From: Strongylocentrotus droebachiensis
Taxonomy: Eukaryota > Echinodermata > Echinoidea > Camarodonta > Strongylocentrotidae
DNA: 64,000 nucleotides
Assembly (NCBI GenBank): GCA_035222895.1
Contig: JAVYIG010000064.1
Location: 737,501-801,500, forward strand
Direction of reading: 5' to 3'
This document shows positions 1 to 12,545 of the stretch, in pieces; the stretch's first letter is position 1, and every line of letters starts with the position of its first letter. Made by a program: the position numbers and the translations under genes. A model generated the notes under the pieces. It did not search any database. It saw only the letters and a list, made by a program, of their open reading frames with translations, and was not told where the DNA came from.

Positions 1-3000
1 TCGCTTCAATCTATATTCGCGGTAATTATTTTATTCCTTAGTTGGTGGCCCTATTGATTTCTCTCCTCTCTCCAGCCATTACGTGAGCGGTCCGCGCCCA
101 AAGAGAATAGAGAGAGTGGTATAATAATTCCAATGATAGAGCTATTAGAACAGCCGATGACCCATCCTTCCTATTTTAATAGAGAGAAGATTTTCTTCGC
201 TTGGCCACCGACAATAATCACTCCGGGTTTTCGTTAAGGTCGTTCTCATTACCTATACTGTCTTGCAAACAATGCATATCATTAATTCATCGATGCTTCA
301 TGAATTCTTGGTCCCAACGGTGGAGTAAATAACTCACAAACGTGCTGCTGTTTTCTTGTTGTTCTTCTTTTTCGTCATTGGCGAAACGAAAATTGAACAA
401 AGTTACAGCATTATCTTTAGAATACAAACTCCATGCCCTCGTACTGGTTGAATAATTCGACAGTGTATGTACTTCTGTTGCTGTTGATGTCGATGATGAT
501 GAAACTTAGATTACATTATATCACTGAATTAATCATTTGTTCAATGCCTGCGTGATTATTGCTCTCACTTTAGGTCAAATATTGGTGGTATAAATCTTTT
601 AGAGATTATCTAGTGAGATATGAATGGTTTATGGAGTGCTAAACAGCAATGACTTATTTAAAACATGATACATATATACATGAATACATATATAACCATT
701 AAATTTTGTTTTTAAACAAAGGTTGGCCTGGTTGGTGTTATGTAATATGTCTCTAATTGTGCAACAACTCATCTTATTGTTCATATTTTGTTTGTCTTTA
801 GTTAAAAAATGTAGAATTGCAATCGTACTAGCGGCATTTCCTTTGCTTGAACCGTGCAAGAGTTTGATTTTGATATTGATAGCTTGCATAAATCCAACCT
901 CCACCCATATAGAAAATAAGCAACAACAATTTCCGTGTAAATTCACAAGAAACCCAATTTTCTTATTCAGTGTGTTAAAATAATATTTAAATCGTTTGTT
1001 AATTTACACGCTTTTGTCGACCGAACATCGGAGACAGTATAACGTTTCTCGTTGCTGGATACATTTTCACAATTACTTTCGATAATGCATATTTTACTTA
1101 TATTACACCATTTCATTTTGAATATTGTATACATATTTCCTACCACATGCGATAATAACAAGGATGACGAATTCGCTTCTCTTTATCATTTTCTTGAAAT
1201 TCGAAGATTTTCATGAGCAATTTGAATTTAAACTAAAAAATATACTTTAACAAAATTCTCCCCTATTTGTTATCTTAGAAAGTACATGTTTTATGACGTT
1301 CAGTTAATGACATTCATGTTTTTTGGCATAAATTCATTATAATCTCTCAAGAGTTAGGAGGAATATTAACCGAGCTAGAACACCCATTATTGTAACGAAT
1401 AGTGTTGACATCTAAACTAGGCTATAGTTAACAATATGCAATCTTTTAATCCACATAATTGAAGTCAGAGCAATTTCTCCCTGGGTTTTAGTAAATAGAG
1501 TGCCGTGCGAGGCAAGCAATGAAGGTCTCTCAAGTCTCTTGTGATTGCAAAGAAGATTTGAAAAAGTAAATGATCGTGTTTTTTATGTTTTACTTGTTGT
1601 TTTGTTAATATTGTGTTATAGTTGCTTGCTTATTGTATGTGTTTATCTGTTTGTTTGTTAGTTGGGTATGTGTGCTGTTTTTTTTTTTAACCCTCACTTG
1701 CTTAGCTGTCTATAGTTTGAATTTACATTCTTGGGCAACCGATCTCCATACATTTTCTCTATTATTGGCGTCTCGCTACACTGTATATCGTATGTACACT
1801 TGTTTGTCTGTTTATCTATCTGTGCACCCTTTTTTATGAACGTATTTTGGAGAACGTATTGGAGTATTCAAAAAAATTATAATTTATCTGTATATGTACA
1901 GCAAACAATCTTCAAGTTTTGAGCTCTATATGCCTACCGGTTGCAGAATTATTGTACAAACGTTTAACACCTTTTTCAGTTATAGGTAATCAGTAATGTC
2001 TATTATTTTATATATTTGCTAAGCAGTATATAATTTTATCAAAAACATTGATATGTACATTCAATTTAATTCAAGAAGGTCGATATACTGCAGTACTGTA
2101 TAGCGCAGAGCTGTTACTCCATGTTGTCCCATATGGGTCTTGTCCCGTATCTAAGCTGACGTTTATCCACAAATAGGTGATATATTCATAGCCTAAACTG
2201 TCCCAAATCCCAGTACAAAATAACACTCTAACTCTGAACTTAACTTTGAAGTCATTGAATTACACATTATTATCCAAACCCGCCTCTGGTTCCCTTTCTT
2301 TCAAACCATACATATATAATTCACTTCTAAGACTTCCAGGGTGAATTATATTGGGGGCGAAGAGCGGTTTGGTAATAGAGAACTCAGCCGGACCCCTGGG
2401 GATGATTTTGACCGATACGGCTGGCTGCTGTTCCGCAGGTTCGGAAAGGGGTCTCTGAAGTCATATTTTGGGAGGATATTTCGTGTAAGATTCAGACATC
2501 ATAATATCTGACACCTGTCGCTGTATGTCACGCATGTTGATACGAGATGTCATAGTGACAAGATTTACTTGTTGTAGACACCTTCTGACGAATGCCGGAC
2601 AAGTAAATAACCATATAGATGCAGGCCTAGCCAATGCAAGTTTGTTGGCAGGAAAACAAATCCTGGATGAATTTCACAATATTTAGTTTAATATCTTAAT
2701 ATACATAACATATTGATGTATAACATAGCTTATTTAAGTCAACTTAAGGAATACTTTTTGAAGAAAAAAAAATCTGTTCTTCAATATCATAACTTTGAAA
2801 TCTGTAAATATTATGACTAGTCGTAATTTGAGATACAAAGGTACATTGCTATCATATTTTTTTGTTTGTTTGATTATCTTGTTTTTAACCTTTCATAAGT
2901 ATTATCGATTTATAAGGCTTACTACAATTTAATACAAACACGATTTGCTATAAAAAGAAAAAAGAATTAGTAGTGAAATTAGTATGCCAGTGTACTCGGA

Positions 3001-5226
3001 AGAAGGCAGGCAATTCAGTATAGTAGATAAAAGAAGCACCCGGTACGATAATATTTGTCATTTTTTTCGCTCGAAAAAAAAAATCCTTAATACATTTGGG
3101 TTAAACTTCATATCGAGAAATAGGATAAATGGATTGAATAGAACAGTTCAGATAGAACTCTAGTATTTGAATTAGAAATCAACAAGAATCTTTTGAATAT
3201 TTAATGTTATTGAAGAGCAATATGTCAAAACAAAAATGCCGTGATACATGGAAGTTGATAAGACCGAATGCAAAAAAAACCCCGAAAACATAGATAAAGA
3301 AATAAAAAAGCCGATGTTGTACGCACCTTGCCAACTGCATGTTGAGGAACTTGTATAGTGGTGATGTACAACTAAACTTAGCCACAGTAATAATTCATTT
3401 GTTTTGCAACAAGAATTGTATGAACTGCAGCAAAGAGTTGTTTGCTTCCTGTAATTTATGAATATGAACCCAATTCAATCTCTTTTTTTATTAATCTTAT
3501 TTCTTTCTCTTTTTTTGTTGTTGTTGGGGGGGGGGGCGGCTACGAAATCATCTACAGTTTGATAACATGCATACGCACACTAAAATGGGATAATACCTCA
3601 AAATAAAAGTGGAATATAAAATTTCCTGGCTCTTCTCCTATGGTCAGGATAATTCATTAGTTATTTTATCACCCTGAACTTCTTATCTAATATACATCGC
3701 TAGACCTAGTTCCTGGCGTTTAGAATAAGAAAATACCATCATTAAGGTTGTACGGGTACTTTGAAGATCAAGGAACCAGAGATCATTGACATATATCGAT
3801 ATGGGGTGATTGATTAAAGATTAGAAAATGTCAATTTTACGATCATGTTTTCGTTTACTCTATTATCATCCTAAAATAAGTTACAAACACAAAATACTGC
3901 GATCATTGACACGGGCATGTAAACTGTAAGCCAGATTTTTATTTGGTTGTTTTCTAAAGATGATCACAGTCTCTTCTTTGTTGTCTATCTTTGAAGACTA
4001 GACCTGTAGCATGCAAGGCTACGCTTTACGAGGAAGCGCACCAAATAGATACATATGTCATTTTATTTTGAAGCTTGATCGCAAAATGAAAGCTCTGAAT
4101 TTTCTTTCAAAAGACATAAAGGAAGGCCCCACAGGATTTTGCATCCGACGGTTTCACTATTCGTGTTTTGCTAAACAAAATTATGATGCTATTCGGGTAG
4201 GTTGAAATGAGTTTATTCTCATTAAAACCAATCGATATTGCGCTAGCATGGTTGTCCATATAGGCCCTATGCTGTTTCTAGTTATAACAATGATTCCAAT
4301 CAGTTTTGATCATTATTATGTTAATATGGAGAACTCTTTGCTGATACGATTTGTGTATTTGTGAAGTTTCATATTATCATCTTTGGTCAATCTAACTCAG
4401 CTTCTTTAAAAACGATACGATAAAGAAGACGTTTGTTGCAAAGCGTGATTCAATTTATGTCTCTTTGTCAGGCTTTGCCGCTTTTTTGCTGTATTTCAAA
4501 CCTGACGTGTATTCCATCTACAAACTATTTAAGACGTCTTGAGTTAAAGAAATGTGAATAGAAAACTAAAATATGAATTAATACTGCCATCTAAAGAAAA
4601 TAAGAAAGCATAATACAACATTTTTCTTATTATACCTCTTACAGTTTTTGGGGATTGCGCGTTTCTTTTTCTTTCCCGCTTGATGCTCTTGTATCCGACG
4701 GTGCGCTTTGGCATGTGTACAACTCTCAATAACAACATTTCGTCCCCCATCTACATGTACCATTCGTAGTTATCTATTGTCTGCGAACAACAAAAAACGA
4801 AATCAAACTTAGGCCCTTGACCTCTTAACAAAATCCTTTTGTCACCCTCTATTTATATTGCAAATTTTCCTGCTGAAAACTCTTTTTGTTTCCTCTCTCT
4901 TTCTCTCTTTCATGAAATTCCCTGCTAAATAAACGTCGGTAAAGAGATAACGAGTAGGTGGGGATAGCATTTTGTGTGCGCGGCGACTTTTCGGAATGTT
5001 TGATTCCGTTTTGACCGGGAGACAAAAGAAAAACCAACTAGCCTCTGGGCGAAAGGCTCAAGTCAAAGTGTATGACAGTTGCCCATGCAATTGTGGAAAT
5101 AGAAATGTAACTTTCGGACTGGCCTGTTATTGTCGAAGAAAGGGAAATCTTGAAATCAACATTTATGTATGGCCTTGCCTATTCATGAATTGCAAATGCC
5201 TCCAGTCAGCGCTGTATCTGATGGGG
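1..5226. other. AT-rich flank without supportable genes
   Basis: Short unrelated open frames only. A moderately GC-richer patch lies at about 2340-2600, a poly-G run at 3527-3536, and the left 250 bases are slightly more complex. I see no repeats with clear ends. Confidence 0.5.
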
Positions 5227-5265
5227 TGATGGTGGTGGTGGTGGTGGTGGGGGGGGGGGGGGGTG
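5227..5265. repeat. (GGT)n followed by poly-G
   Basis: A short GGT triplet run passes into an uninterrupted G run. Length in an assembly is unreliable. Confidence 0.9.
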
Positions 5266-5950
5266 AAATTGTTGGCTTTAGTGCTCATTCATTAAAGTTC
5301 ACATCTATCTTTTTTCAATGTTACAAGTGCGCTCGTCATAATCATTGAAGAACAAACAATCTTCCTTTTGTATATCTATTTATACAAAGTGATCACAAAA
5401 GAATTATGGCACTTTGTTTTTAAAAGGATTAAGGTAGCTAAGAATCGACATTAACGAAACGTAATGAAAATAAGTTCAACATTGCACTTTATTGTGTTCC
5501 TTGATGGTTGAATGAAATATTTCTTCATATTTTTAAAATCTTTAATCTAGAGTTGGAGGCATGGGATGCTGCTAGTATGCAGTAAAATATGAATTTTGTT
5601 ATTGATTAAACCCCTCCCCCCTTCAAAAAGACAAACTCGGTGTAATACAAAAAAATAATCGAAGAATTGTTTATAATGAGAGCCAGAAAGCCATTTCTAC
5701 ACAGAAATTGTAATGAAGCTAGGGAACACTATTATTCCTAGTCTATATTTATGTGCAATATCTCATTAATTTGAAATTCCAGTGTCATAACTTAAAGCTC
5801 TGAAGAAAAATCTCTTTTTTTCTTGAGAGTTAAAAAAAAAATACATGTTCTGATTAGTCCATTGTACCCTACTTTTTACATTCCGACCTTAGTGAACAAT
5901 ACATTTTCTGGATCTTTTGTTTAGGGTAAGGAGTGCTAAATCGAGTGCCA

Positions 5951-6172
5951 CACCCCCCCCCCCCCCCCCCTAGTATCAAACAAAGAGAGATGGAGAAAGA
6001 GTTGGAAAAAAGGAGATGGGGAAAGGGGAGAGGGAGAGTTTAAGAGCGAGAGGGGAGAGAAAGGGGAGAGAGAGGAGGGAGAATATAGGGGAGGAGAGAG
6101 AGAGAGAAAAAGAGGTCGAAAAAGAAAGAGAGAGAGAGAGAGAGAGAGTTAGAGATAAAGATATAAAGAGAG
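5951..6172. repeat. Poly-C run and purine (GA)-rich tract
   Basis: A poly-C run (about 5952-5970) is followed by about 190 bp of almost pure purine on the plus strand, with a (GA)n core near 6127-6149. Such tracts can bind GAGA-type factors or form triplex DNA. Confidence 0.9.
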
Positions 6173-6179
6173 AAAGGGA

Positions 6180-6345
6180 TCATTAGCGTCAACATGATCC
6201 GTCATAATCTGACACAATATGAAGCGATGCCTAAAAGCGAGAGAAAATTTCGCGCGCACATGACGGGGTCGTCAGATCATCACGCAGAGACGATTTTTAC
6301 GTGTCGGCTGCCTCGTATTAAACCCTCTTCTTCAAGTCAATCAAA
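6180..6345. promoter_or_regulatory. CpG-richer island next to the GA tract
   Basis: A short non-repetitive island with GCGCGC, a TGACGGGGTCGTCA inverted repeat and TTTTTACG, a posterior-Hox/Cdx half-site. It differs from the AT-rich flank. A regulatory role is inference only. Confidence 0.25.
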
Positions 6346-6898
6346 TACATGACAATATGTCAGCAGTATGTTGTCGAATGATCCACCATTTCTGATAGGG
6401 AATCAAATGAAAGTTGAAATAAACCCGTCTTGTTTGTTTGTTTGTTTTTTCTTACAAAATATATACACTAGTCCCCCAATGCTGTTTGAATTTTCAGAAA
6501 AATCCTAAACGAATCTTTCATTGAAATGATCGACAACACATCCTAATATTTCATCAACAATTATCAATGTATTTCCCCGTTAGATGGTTAGAAAACACAC
6601 AGTACAAACACAAGTAGAACATGTACATCGGTGATAATTTTGACGTATTTTGCTGGACATTTCTTCATGGTCTTTTGTTCAACATAATTATAGGCTATCA
6701 AAAAGAATACATGCATGCATGATGCAGGATAATACACTCCAAACTGCCTTCCCCTGGTACGATATCGAAAGGTGCGGATCCCATGCAATCAAAGCTTTAT
6801 AGTGTACAAAAACTAAATCAAACTCAGTGGAATATAACAATGTAACTAGATTTCCCTATTTTCTTCTTAAAATTTCTCTGTCGCTCTCCATTTTGTCA

Positions 6899-6937
<39 letters not shown>
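6899..6937. repeat. Poly-C/(CT)n microsatellite
   Basis: A run of C passing into about 16 CT dinucleotides. Confidence 0.95.
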
Positions 6938-6940
<3 letters not shown>

Positions 6941-7331
6941 CAATACATTTCTCTCTTACTTCCTCCTTTGCCTGCTATCACTTTCTCTCCCAATACATAC
7001 TTTTTTTTATGAATAACAAAAAGTTAATAATTCCCTTTCCAGAACAGATGATATATTGTATTTTTTCATATGGAAAAAAGTACATAAATAAATAACTTCA
7101 TCGTTTCTTATATAAATCTTCAATGATAAATTATTACATTGTATAATATTTAAGATTCTTTAATAGCGTGTAAAATATTTTATAACACTACGGTAGCTGC
7201 ATGTCAAATAAATACACTATTACAACATATGCAAAAATGATGCATTGAATTTTCTAATCGGTATTCAATCTTTTTACCTTCTCTTCATTCTTTGAAATTT
7301 CACTGTAGAATTGAATGACTCATCAATTTGT

Positions 7332-7722
7332 TTAAAGGGATCCGGTAACTTTGTCTCAGATTCTGAAACAAAATCCTGGATTCAGCTCATGCTGCAATGA
7401 TAATTATAAACCTTTAGGTCAGTCAGGAACTCCGTGACTTTTACAAGCCGATCACCTGTCTGATTATCAAGATATTTATGATTGGAAATCGAAACCAAAT
7501 TGTGCGTTTGCCAATCGGTTTTCATTACACTACAGTCTATTGGGGAAAACGAGTATGGTAAAACCGGTCACTCAAAGATTTTTATTTTTTGAAGAACTTC
7601 TTGATCATTTTGAAGCGCGATTTTTTTTTGAGGGCTTCAATATTACACCATATCACAGACACTGGTAGCACGTAGGGCCTGCCGTGCATCTCAAATTTAA
7701 CATTGTTAAACGATGCCTTTAA
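7332..7722. mobile_element. Possible degenerate TTAA-bounded inverted-repeat element
   Basis: The left edge reads TTAAAGGGATCCGGTAAC and the complement of the right edge reads TTAAAGGCATCGTTTAAC, matching at 14 of 18 positions. TTAA is at both outer ends, about 391 bp apart. The arms are short and divergent, so this may be chance. The interior shows nothing recognisable. Confidence 0.35.
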
Positions 7723-8069
7723 AATTTATCATGTCATATTTCACCTATGTTCAGTCAAATTCATCTGTTGATTTTATTAAGTTTAATTGGTTTGATTTCT
7801 TGTTCTGTTTCCGTTCGATGATACATTTAAATAAAAGATACACTTGACAAACGTCTACTTAATCATTTCTATATAATGTTATACTTATTCATTTTTCATC
7901 TGTCTACAATAATGCCCTGTATATTATATTTATTTTCATTTGCTTATTTACTCGGTTTATATTATTATTCATATATCTATTTATCTATCAACATTTATGT
8001 TAATTCATATAAACATCGATATTATCAATCCATTTTTTCTGAATAAATGTGTCGTTTGTCCAATTTGTT

Positions 8070-8530
8070 CTGAGTCGGCTTATTGCTGGGCTTTCTGAGA
8101 TCTGTTTATTGATAGGTAGCGAACGAAATAAACGTATCGCGGCAGTAGTTTAATTAATTACATTGAGAACACGCAGATTGCCATCTCAAGTCCCATTGAG
8201 CAAGTTATAAATGGATAAACTCAAGCCCTGTAATTAGTCCTAACCTAAACCAATATCATCATCCACTAAGAAAACACAATCGAGTTACGCTCTCCCTGAC
8301 GGTGAAGAGGCCTCATTGAGCTGCTAAGCACGCCTACTCCAGCCCGCTGGCGTAAGGGGAGTTGATGGGGGTGTTGCGAGGAATACGAAATGCACGCCAC
8401 GTCCTCAGCTGAGTACACGCTAACGAGTGGGGCTATCCCCCCTTTCAGGCAAAAATCGTGATTTACGAGAATCTAATCAGCAAATCTGGCGGGAAATGAG
8501 CTCTTCACCTTGTCTTATCAGAATCTTAAT
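8070..8530. promoter_or_regulatory. Candidate conserved non-coding element with homeodomain sites
   Basis: About 450 bp of complex, GC-richer DNA with no long open frame, between AT-rich flanks. It holds TTTATTGAT (8105-8113), a TTTAATTAATTA cluster (8149-8160), GGCGGGAAAT and CTCAGCTGAG. The composition and motif mix resemble developmental enhancers of Hox loci. Cross-species conservation cannot be tested here. Confidence 0.4.
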
Positions 8531-9566
8531 GAATTACTGGACATGTTAAGCTTTTCATTTCGCTCCATATCAGCCTCTAAGAAATGCCCCCATTCAAGAC
8601 ATTATTGCGACTGTATTATGATCGTAATGATCCTGTTAATAAGTAGACAGGATAAACGTAGATTTTCCAATTTCTAGGAAATGATCCGTACCCCTACCCC
8701 TCCATAAAAAAGGGGAGACAAAAATAAAATTCGATTCAACCTGTAATATTCCACTAATCGACATTACATGTTATGACTGACATGCAGAGAATCGCTACAC
8801 TTTGAATAGTGTCATGAGTGTATTGTCAATATAGAGTGGTGCATGTAAATGTGTAGTAATGACAAGAGTAATCACATGAAATAACAAAGACATGTGATAT
8901 CGGTCTCATATAGGATAGAAATAGAAATATTTATATTTCCTTTTTTCCCTTTTCTTTTCCTTACTATTTGTGGGGTGCTACTTGATTGTTTGTAAACAAT
9001 TTTAGACGATTTGGAAAAAAATGTTCTAATGTAAAGGGATTTAACGTTGTACGAATTTTCTTTTGAAGATCAGCTTTGTTTTGAAAATTTCTAACAATAT
9101 GTTAGAAGGCAGTGGTAGAACAAGAAATACATATTATTAATAATTATAAAGCGTTGATAATGAACTAAAAACAAATGACATAAAACAGAACCGAATTATA
9201 TTCGTTAACGTTGATAAACTGCATAGCTATTAGATCAGCTTCAATTATAATCTGATGTGTTATATTCGCTTCACAATATCATAATTTGAACAAGATATAT
9301 TGCATATGATATAAAAGCATATTCGTTCATTATATTTTTTAGAGCTGTTCAAGCATTTTTATTTCTACAGCTTGATAACTTGTAAGTTTTCATTTAACTT
9401 TATTGCAGGATTTTGAATGGGAGTGCGATCGGTTCATTACAACTCAGCAAGGCCAGATACAGAACGTTGCGAAAATAAAGATTCTATTATTATATTGTGC
9501 CATAAGTTATGCGTAATGTGTTTGAGTTTGGAGAGATGGAGACGGCGATAGCTAGATAGATAAAGA

Positions 9567-9590
9567 AAGAGAGAGAGAGAGAGAGAGAGA
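9567..9590. repeat. (GA)n microsatellite
   Basis: A clean GA dinucleotide run within a longer purine-rich stretch. Confidence 0.95.
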
Positions 9591-9707
9591 TAGGGGAGCA
9601 ATTGCGAGAAAGACTTACAAAATGAAAAACAAAAAGTCAAAGACAAATACTAGAGAGAAAGATAAATACATACTGAGGAGAAATAGGGGGCATAATTGAG
9701 GAGGCTA

Positions 9708-9751
<44 letters not shown>

Positions 9752-9783
9752 AGAAGAAGGAGAAGAAGAAGAAGAAGATAAAA
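9708..9783. repeat. (GA)n-(GAA)n compound microsatellite
   Basis: A GA run changes into GAA triplets. The whole tract is purine-only on the plus strand. Confidence 0.95.
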
Positions 9784-9934
9784 TAAGAAAGGCAATTGGA
9801 AGAAGATAACGGGACATGATATGCAATTAAAGGGCCAGACAAATGAAGGGGTGAAATAAGAAGAGGCAGTGAGCGTTGAGAAAGAAATATAATTATAATG
9901 ATGGAGAGAGTGAAAGACGAGGTAAGAGGGAAAC

Positions 9935-9986
<52 letters not shown>
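9935..9986. repeat. (GA)n microsatellite
   Basis: An uninterrupted GA run of about 25 dinucleotides, the third within 450 bp. Confidence 0.95.
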
Positions 9987-9989
<3 letters not shown>

Positions 9990-10454
9990 GTACACTGTAA
10001 TTTAGTTCTGAATACTGGTATAGTATTTGATTGACATTTGGTTGTGACTTTCTCTAATTCTTGTTCATGAATAGGCGATTGTTTCCCTTCTGAATAGTTG
10101 TTCATACCTCCAAACGTATCATTACTGCGTATAACGATGCCTAGGTAATAATAAGCAATTTGTATCCGAACCAGGTCATCAGTGCATTACTAGAGATTAC
10201 TAGAGAAAGTGGATTATCCGTCTTTCAGATAACAATCAAAATCTCAGGCGATATATGTAGGCCTAGATATTTCTCGACAATCTGCTCATGCATTTTCACT
10301 TCAGTTAGACCATGGACCTTATACATGTAGGTACATTAAACCCAGCAACTAGCTAGCGTATTGGTAGTTGTCACCATTATCGTATTATGGGCATGCGATG
10401 TTATCAAACTTGTGTTCTTCAATACAGGGAAGTGGGAAACATCATTGGAATCGA

Positions 10455-10490
10455 TTTTTTTTTTTTTTTTTTTTTTTTGGGGGGGGGGGG
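10455..10490. repeat. Poly-T followed by poly-G
   Basis: About 24 T then 12 G. It lies 0.2 kb left of the foldback element. Confidence 0.95.
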
Positions 10491-10686
10491 CGGCAGTCCA
10501 TGCACCTTCAAATAAGTTACCCGTGCAAATCTTAGTACATGGAAGGAAAATCGGTTCCCACAGTCCTTGTTTTGGGGGTATTTGTTTGTATTACGATTAA
10601 TTAATTAACATATTTATTCATATATTGTTTTCATTATATTGTACTGTATGATGTTCTGTTTATCAACATCATAGCATAGTTGAGGT

Positions 10687-11193
10687 AAATAAAACCGTAT
10701 CCGGACACCTACCCCCTGGATAACAACCCCCGGATAACCACCCCCAGGCAACTACCCCCTAGGACAACTAACCCCTAGGGCAACCACCCTCTAGGACGAC
10801 CTACCCCAAGGAAAACTACCCCCAGACAACTAGCCCAGACAACTACCCCCTAGGACAACTACCCCCTAGGATAGTTATCCGAGGGGTACGTCCTAGAGGA
10901 TTGTTGTCGTAGGGTAAGTTGTCTGGGGTAGTTATATTAGGGTATTTGTCTGGGGGTAGTTGTCCGGGGGGGTAGTTGTCCCGCGGGGTATGCGTCCTAG
11001 AGGTTGGTTGCCCTATAGGTGGTAGTTGTCCTGGGGGTTGTTGACTAGGGGGTAGTTGACTGGGGGTGGTTATCCGGGGGTGCTTTCCCTAGGGGTAGTT
11101 GTCCTAGGGGGTAGTTGTCCTGGGGTTAGTTGACTGGGGGTGGTTATCCGGGGGTGGATGTCCAGGGGGTAGTGTTCTAGAACCAAATAAAAC
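10687..11193. mobile_element. Foldback (TU-like) element made of inverted minisatellite arms
   Basis: From 10696 to about 10876 the sequence is an array of degenerate 13-16-bp units of the form CAACTACCCCCTAGGA. From there to 11184 the same units run in reverse complement (TCCTAGGGGGTAGTTG), so the whole can fold into a long imperfect hairpin. The outer ends are inverted copies: ACACCTACCCCCTGGA on the left and the complement of ACACTACCCCCTGGA on the right. The 9-bp direct repeat AAATAAAAC flanks it exactly (10687-10695 and 11185-11193) and is a likely target-site duplication. Long inverted repeats with internal short tandem units and 8-9-bp duplications are the architecture of Drosophila foldback and sea urchin TU elements. 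No transposase is present. Arm lengths are unequal (about 180 and 310 bp). Confidence 0.8.
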
Positions 11194-11309
11194 TGAACAA
11201 TGGGATAAAATCAAGAAATACGGAAGCTGAAGCAATATGAAATATGCGATGTATAAAGTAATAAGTCATTATGATGTTTATCACTTTTAGAAGCTCTGAC
11301 TTTATTAAT

Positions 11310-11371
11310 ACAGAAGGTGAAGTAGAAGGAGAAGAAGAAGAAGAAGAAGAAGAAGAAGAAGAAGAAGGAAA
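11310..11371. repeat. (GAA)n microsatellite
   Basis: A run of GAA triplets, just right of the foldback element. Confidence 0.95.
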
Positions 11372-11739
11372 CAAAAAAAGAACAATAACAACTTGAAAAA
11401 CACAAAATGACAGTAGCATGTTGATTTGTAAGGTATATGCTTAATCCATCTTGTTACATGCGATGGCAATGTTTATAAACTGGCCGAATAGGACTGTCGT
11501 TTCACCGCAGAGTCAATCATGACATCGTCAATAATCATAAGAACGAAATTTGATTGTAGTCATTAGCTGATCAACTACCTGTGCGACAAATCTAGATTAT
11601 AATGATGACAGATGACACGTGATAGTTTGCTAGATGATGTAGAATACAGAAAGGTACAAGCACTGGGACAAGTTGATTATAAGTCGTTTGGTGTCGACGA
11701 GTTTGACACCGGTCTTCAATAAGCATTATTCATTTAAAG

Positions 11740-12160
11740 GATGACTTTAATTGGCTTCGTGCAGCGCTTGGTCAACGAGAGGGGCAGAAAGCCGGTTTCC
11801 CGCGCGCCCGGTTTAGATTTCGCTTGTCGGGCACGACACCGCGCACAAACGAGGTGTAGAGGGAATTCCAAAGGGAGGGCGATGCGAATGCAATGCATAC
11901 AGACACGAAAAACAAAACAAGTTTGTCTGATTTGGGATGTAGCAGCAGTCCGAATATCGCACTGTCAAGGGGGAAAGGAGAGAATAGAGATTAAGTTCGT
12001 TTGTGATTCATAAATTATTTGTTAATGTTTTTGGTCACTGCCCGAGGGAGATTGTCTGGCAGTTGGAGTGCATTTCGGTAGGGACGCGGGCGGCATAATT
12101 TTTTTCAACAGCGTCATTATACGACGGTTGTCTGCGATGTCAACATTGTGCTCGGAAAAC
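11740..12160. promoter_or_regulatory. CpG-richer island
   Basis: Two GC-richer segments (about 11745-11900 and 12035-12140) contain repeated CGCG/GCGC strings and no repeat character. The 90-codon frame at 11741-12013 matches no family. It could be a regulatory element or a decayed element; I cannot tell. Confidence 0.25.
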
Positions 12161-12185
12161 ACTCCCGCCTTCTCTCCACCACCCC

Positions 12186-12189
<4 letters not shown>

Positions 12190-12234
<45 letters not shown>

Positions 12235-12450
12235 GCATGAGCCTACATCTTTCCCATTTCCACCATTCCTTTGCACCCTGGTCTTTTCTCTATTATATTC
12301 ACCATCCAAAGTTCCCTTCTGTGTCCCCGTTGATTTTCTCTGCATCTATCTTTCCCTCTCGCTCTCCCACTCGCTCTCTCTCTCTCTCTCTGTTTATCTG
12401 TCTCTCTCTCTCTTCTTTCCCCCTAATTCTCTCTCCTACCTCTCTCCCTC
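12190..12450. repeat. CT-rich pyrimidine region
   Basis: A long (CT)n run (12191-12232) and a second interrupted CT-rich patch (about 12350-12450) separated by complex sequence. Ser/Leu-rich open frames here are repeat translations. Confidence 0.93.
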
Positions 12451-12498
12451 CAAGCTACTTTGATCCATCTCCCCCTATCCACCCACATGGAAATAAAA

Positions 12499-12545
12499 AG
12501 CCCCCGTCAACGAGGCCTGTGTATTGGCACTCGTCAACGGGGGCT
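12499..12545. other. GC-rich 16-bp stem-loop
   Basis: AGCCCCCGTCAACGAG (12499-12514) and CTCGTCAACGGGGGCT (12530-12545) pair at 14 of 16 positions around a 15-base loop. The two mismatches sit in the middle because GTCAAC is in direct orientation in both arms. Function is unknown. It is too short for a typical pre-miRNA. Confidence 0.6.
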
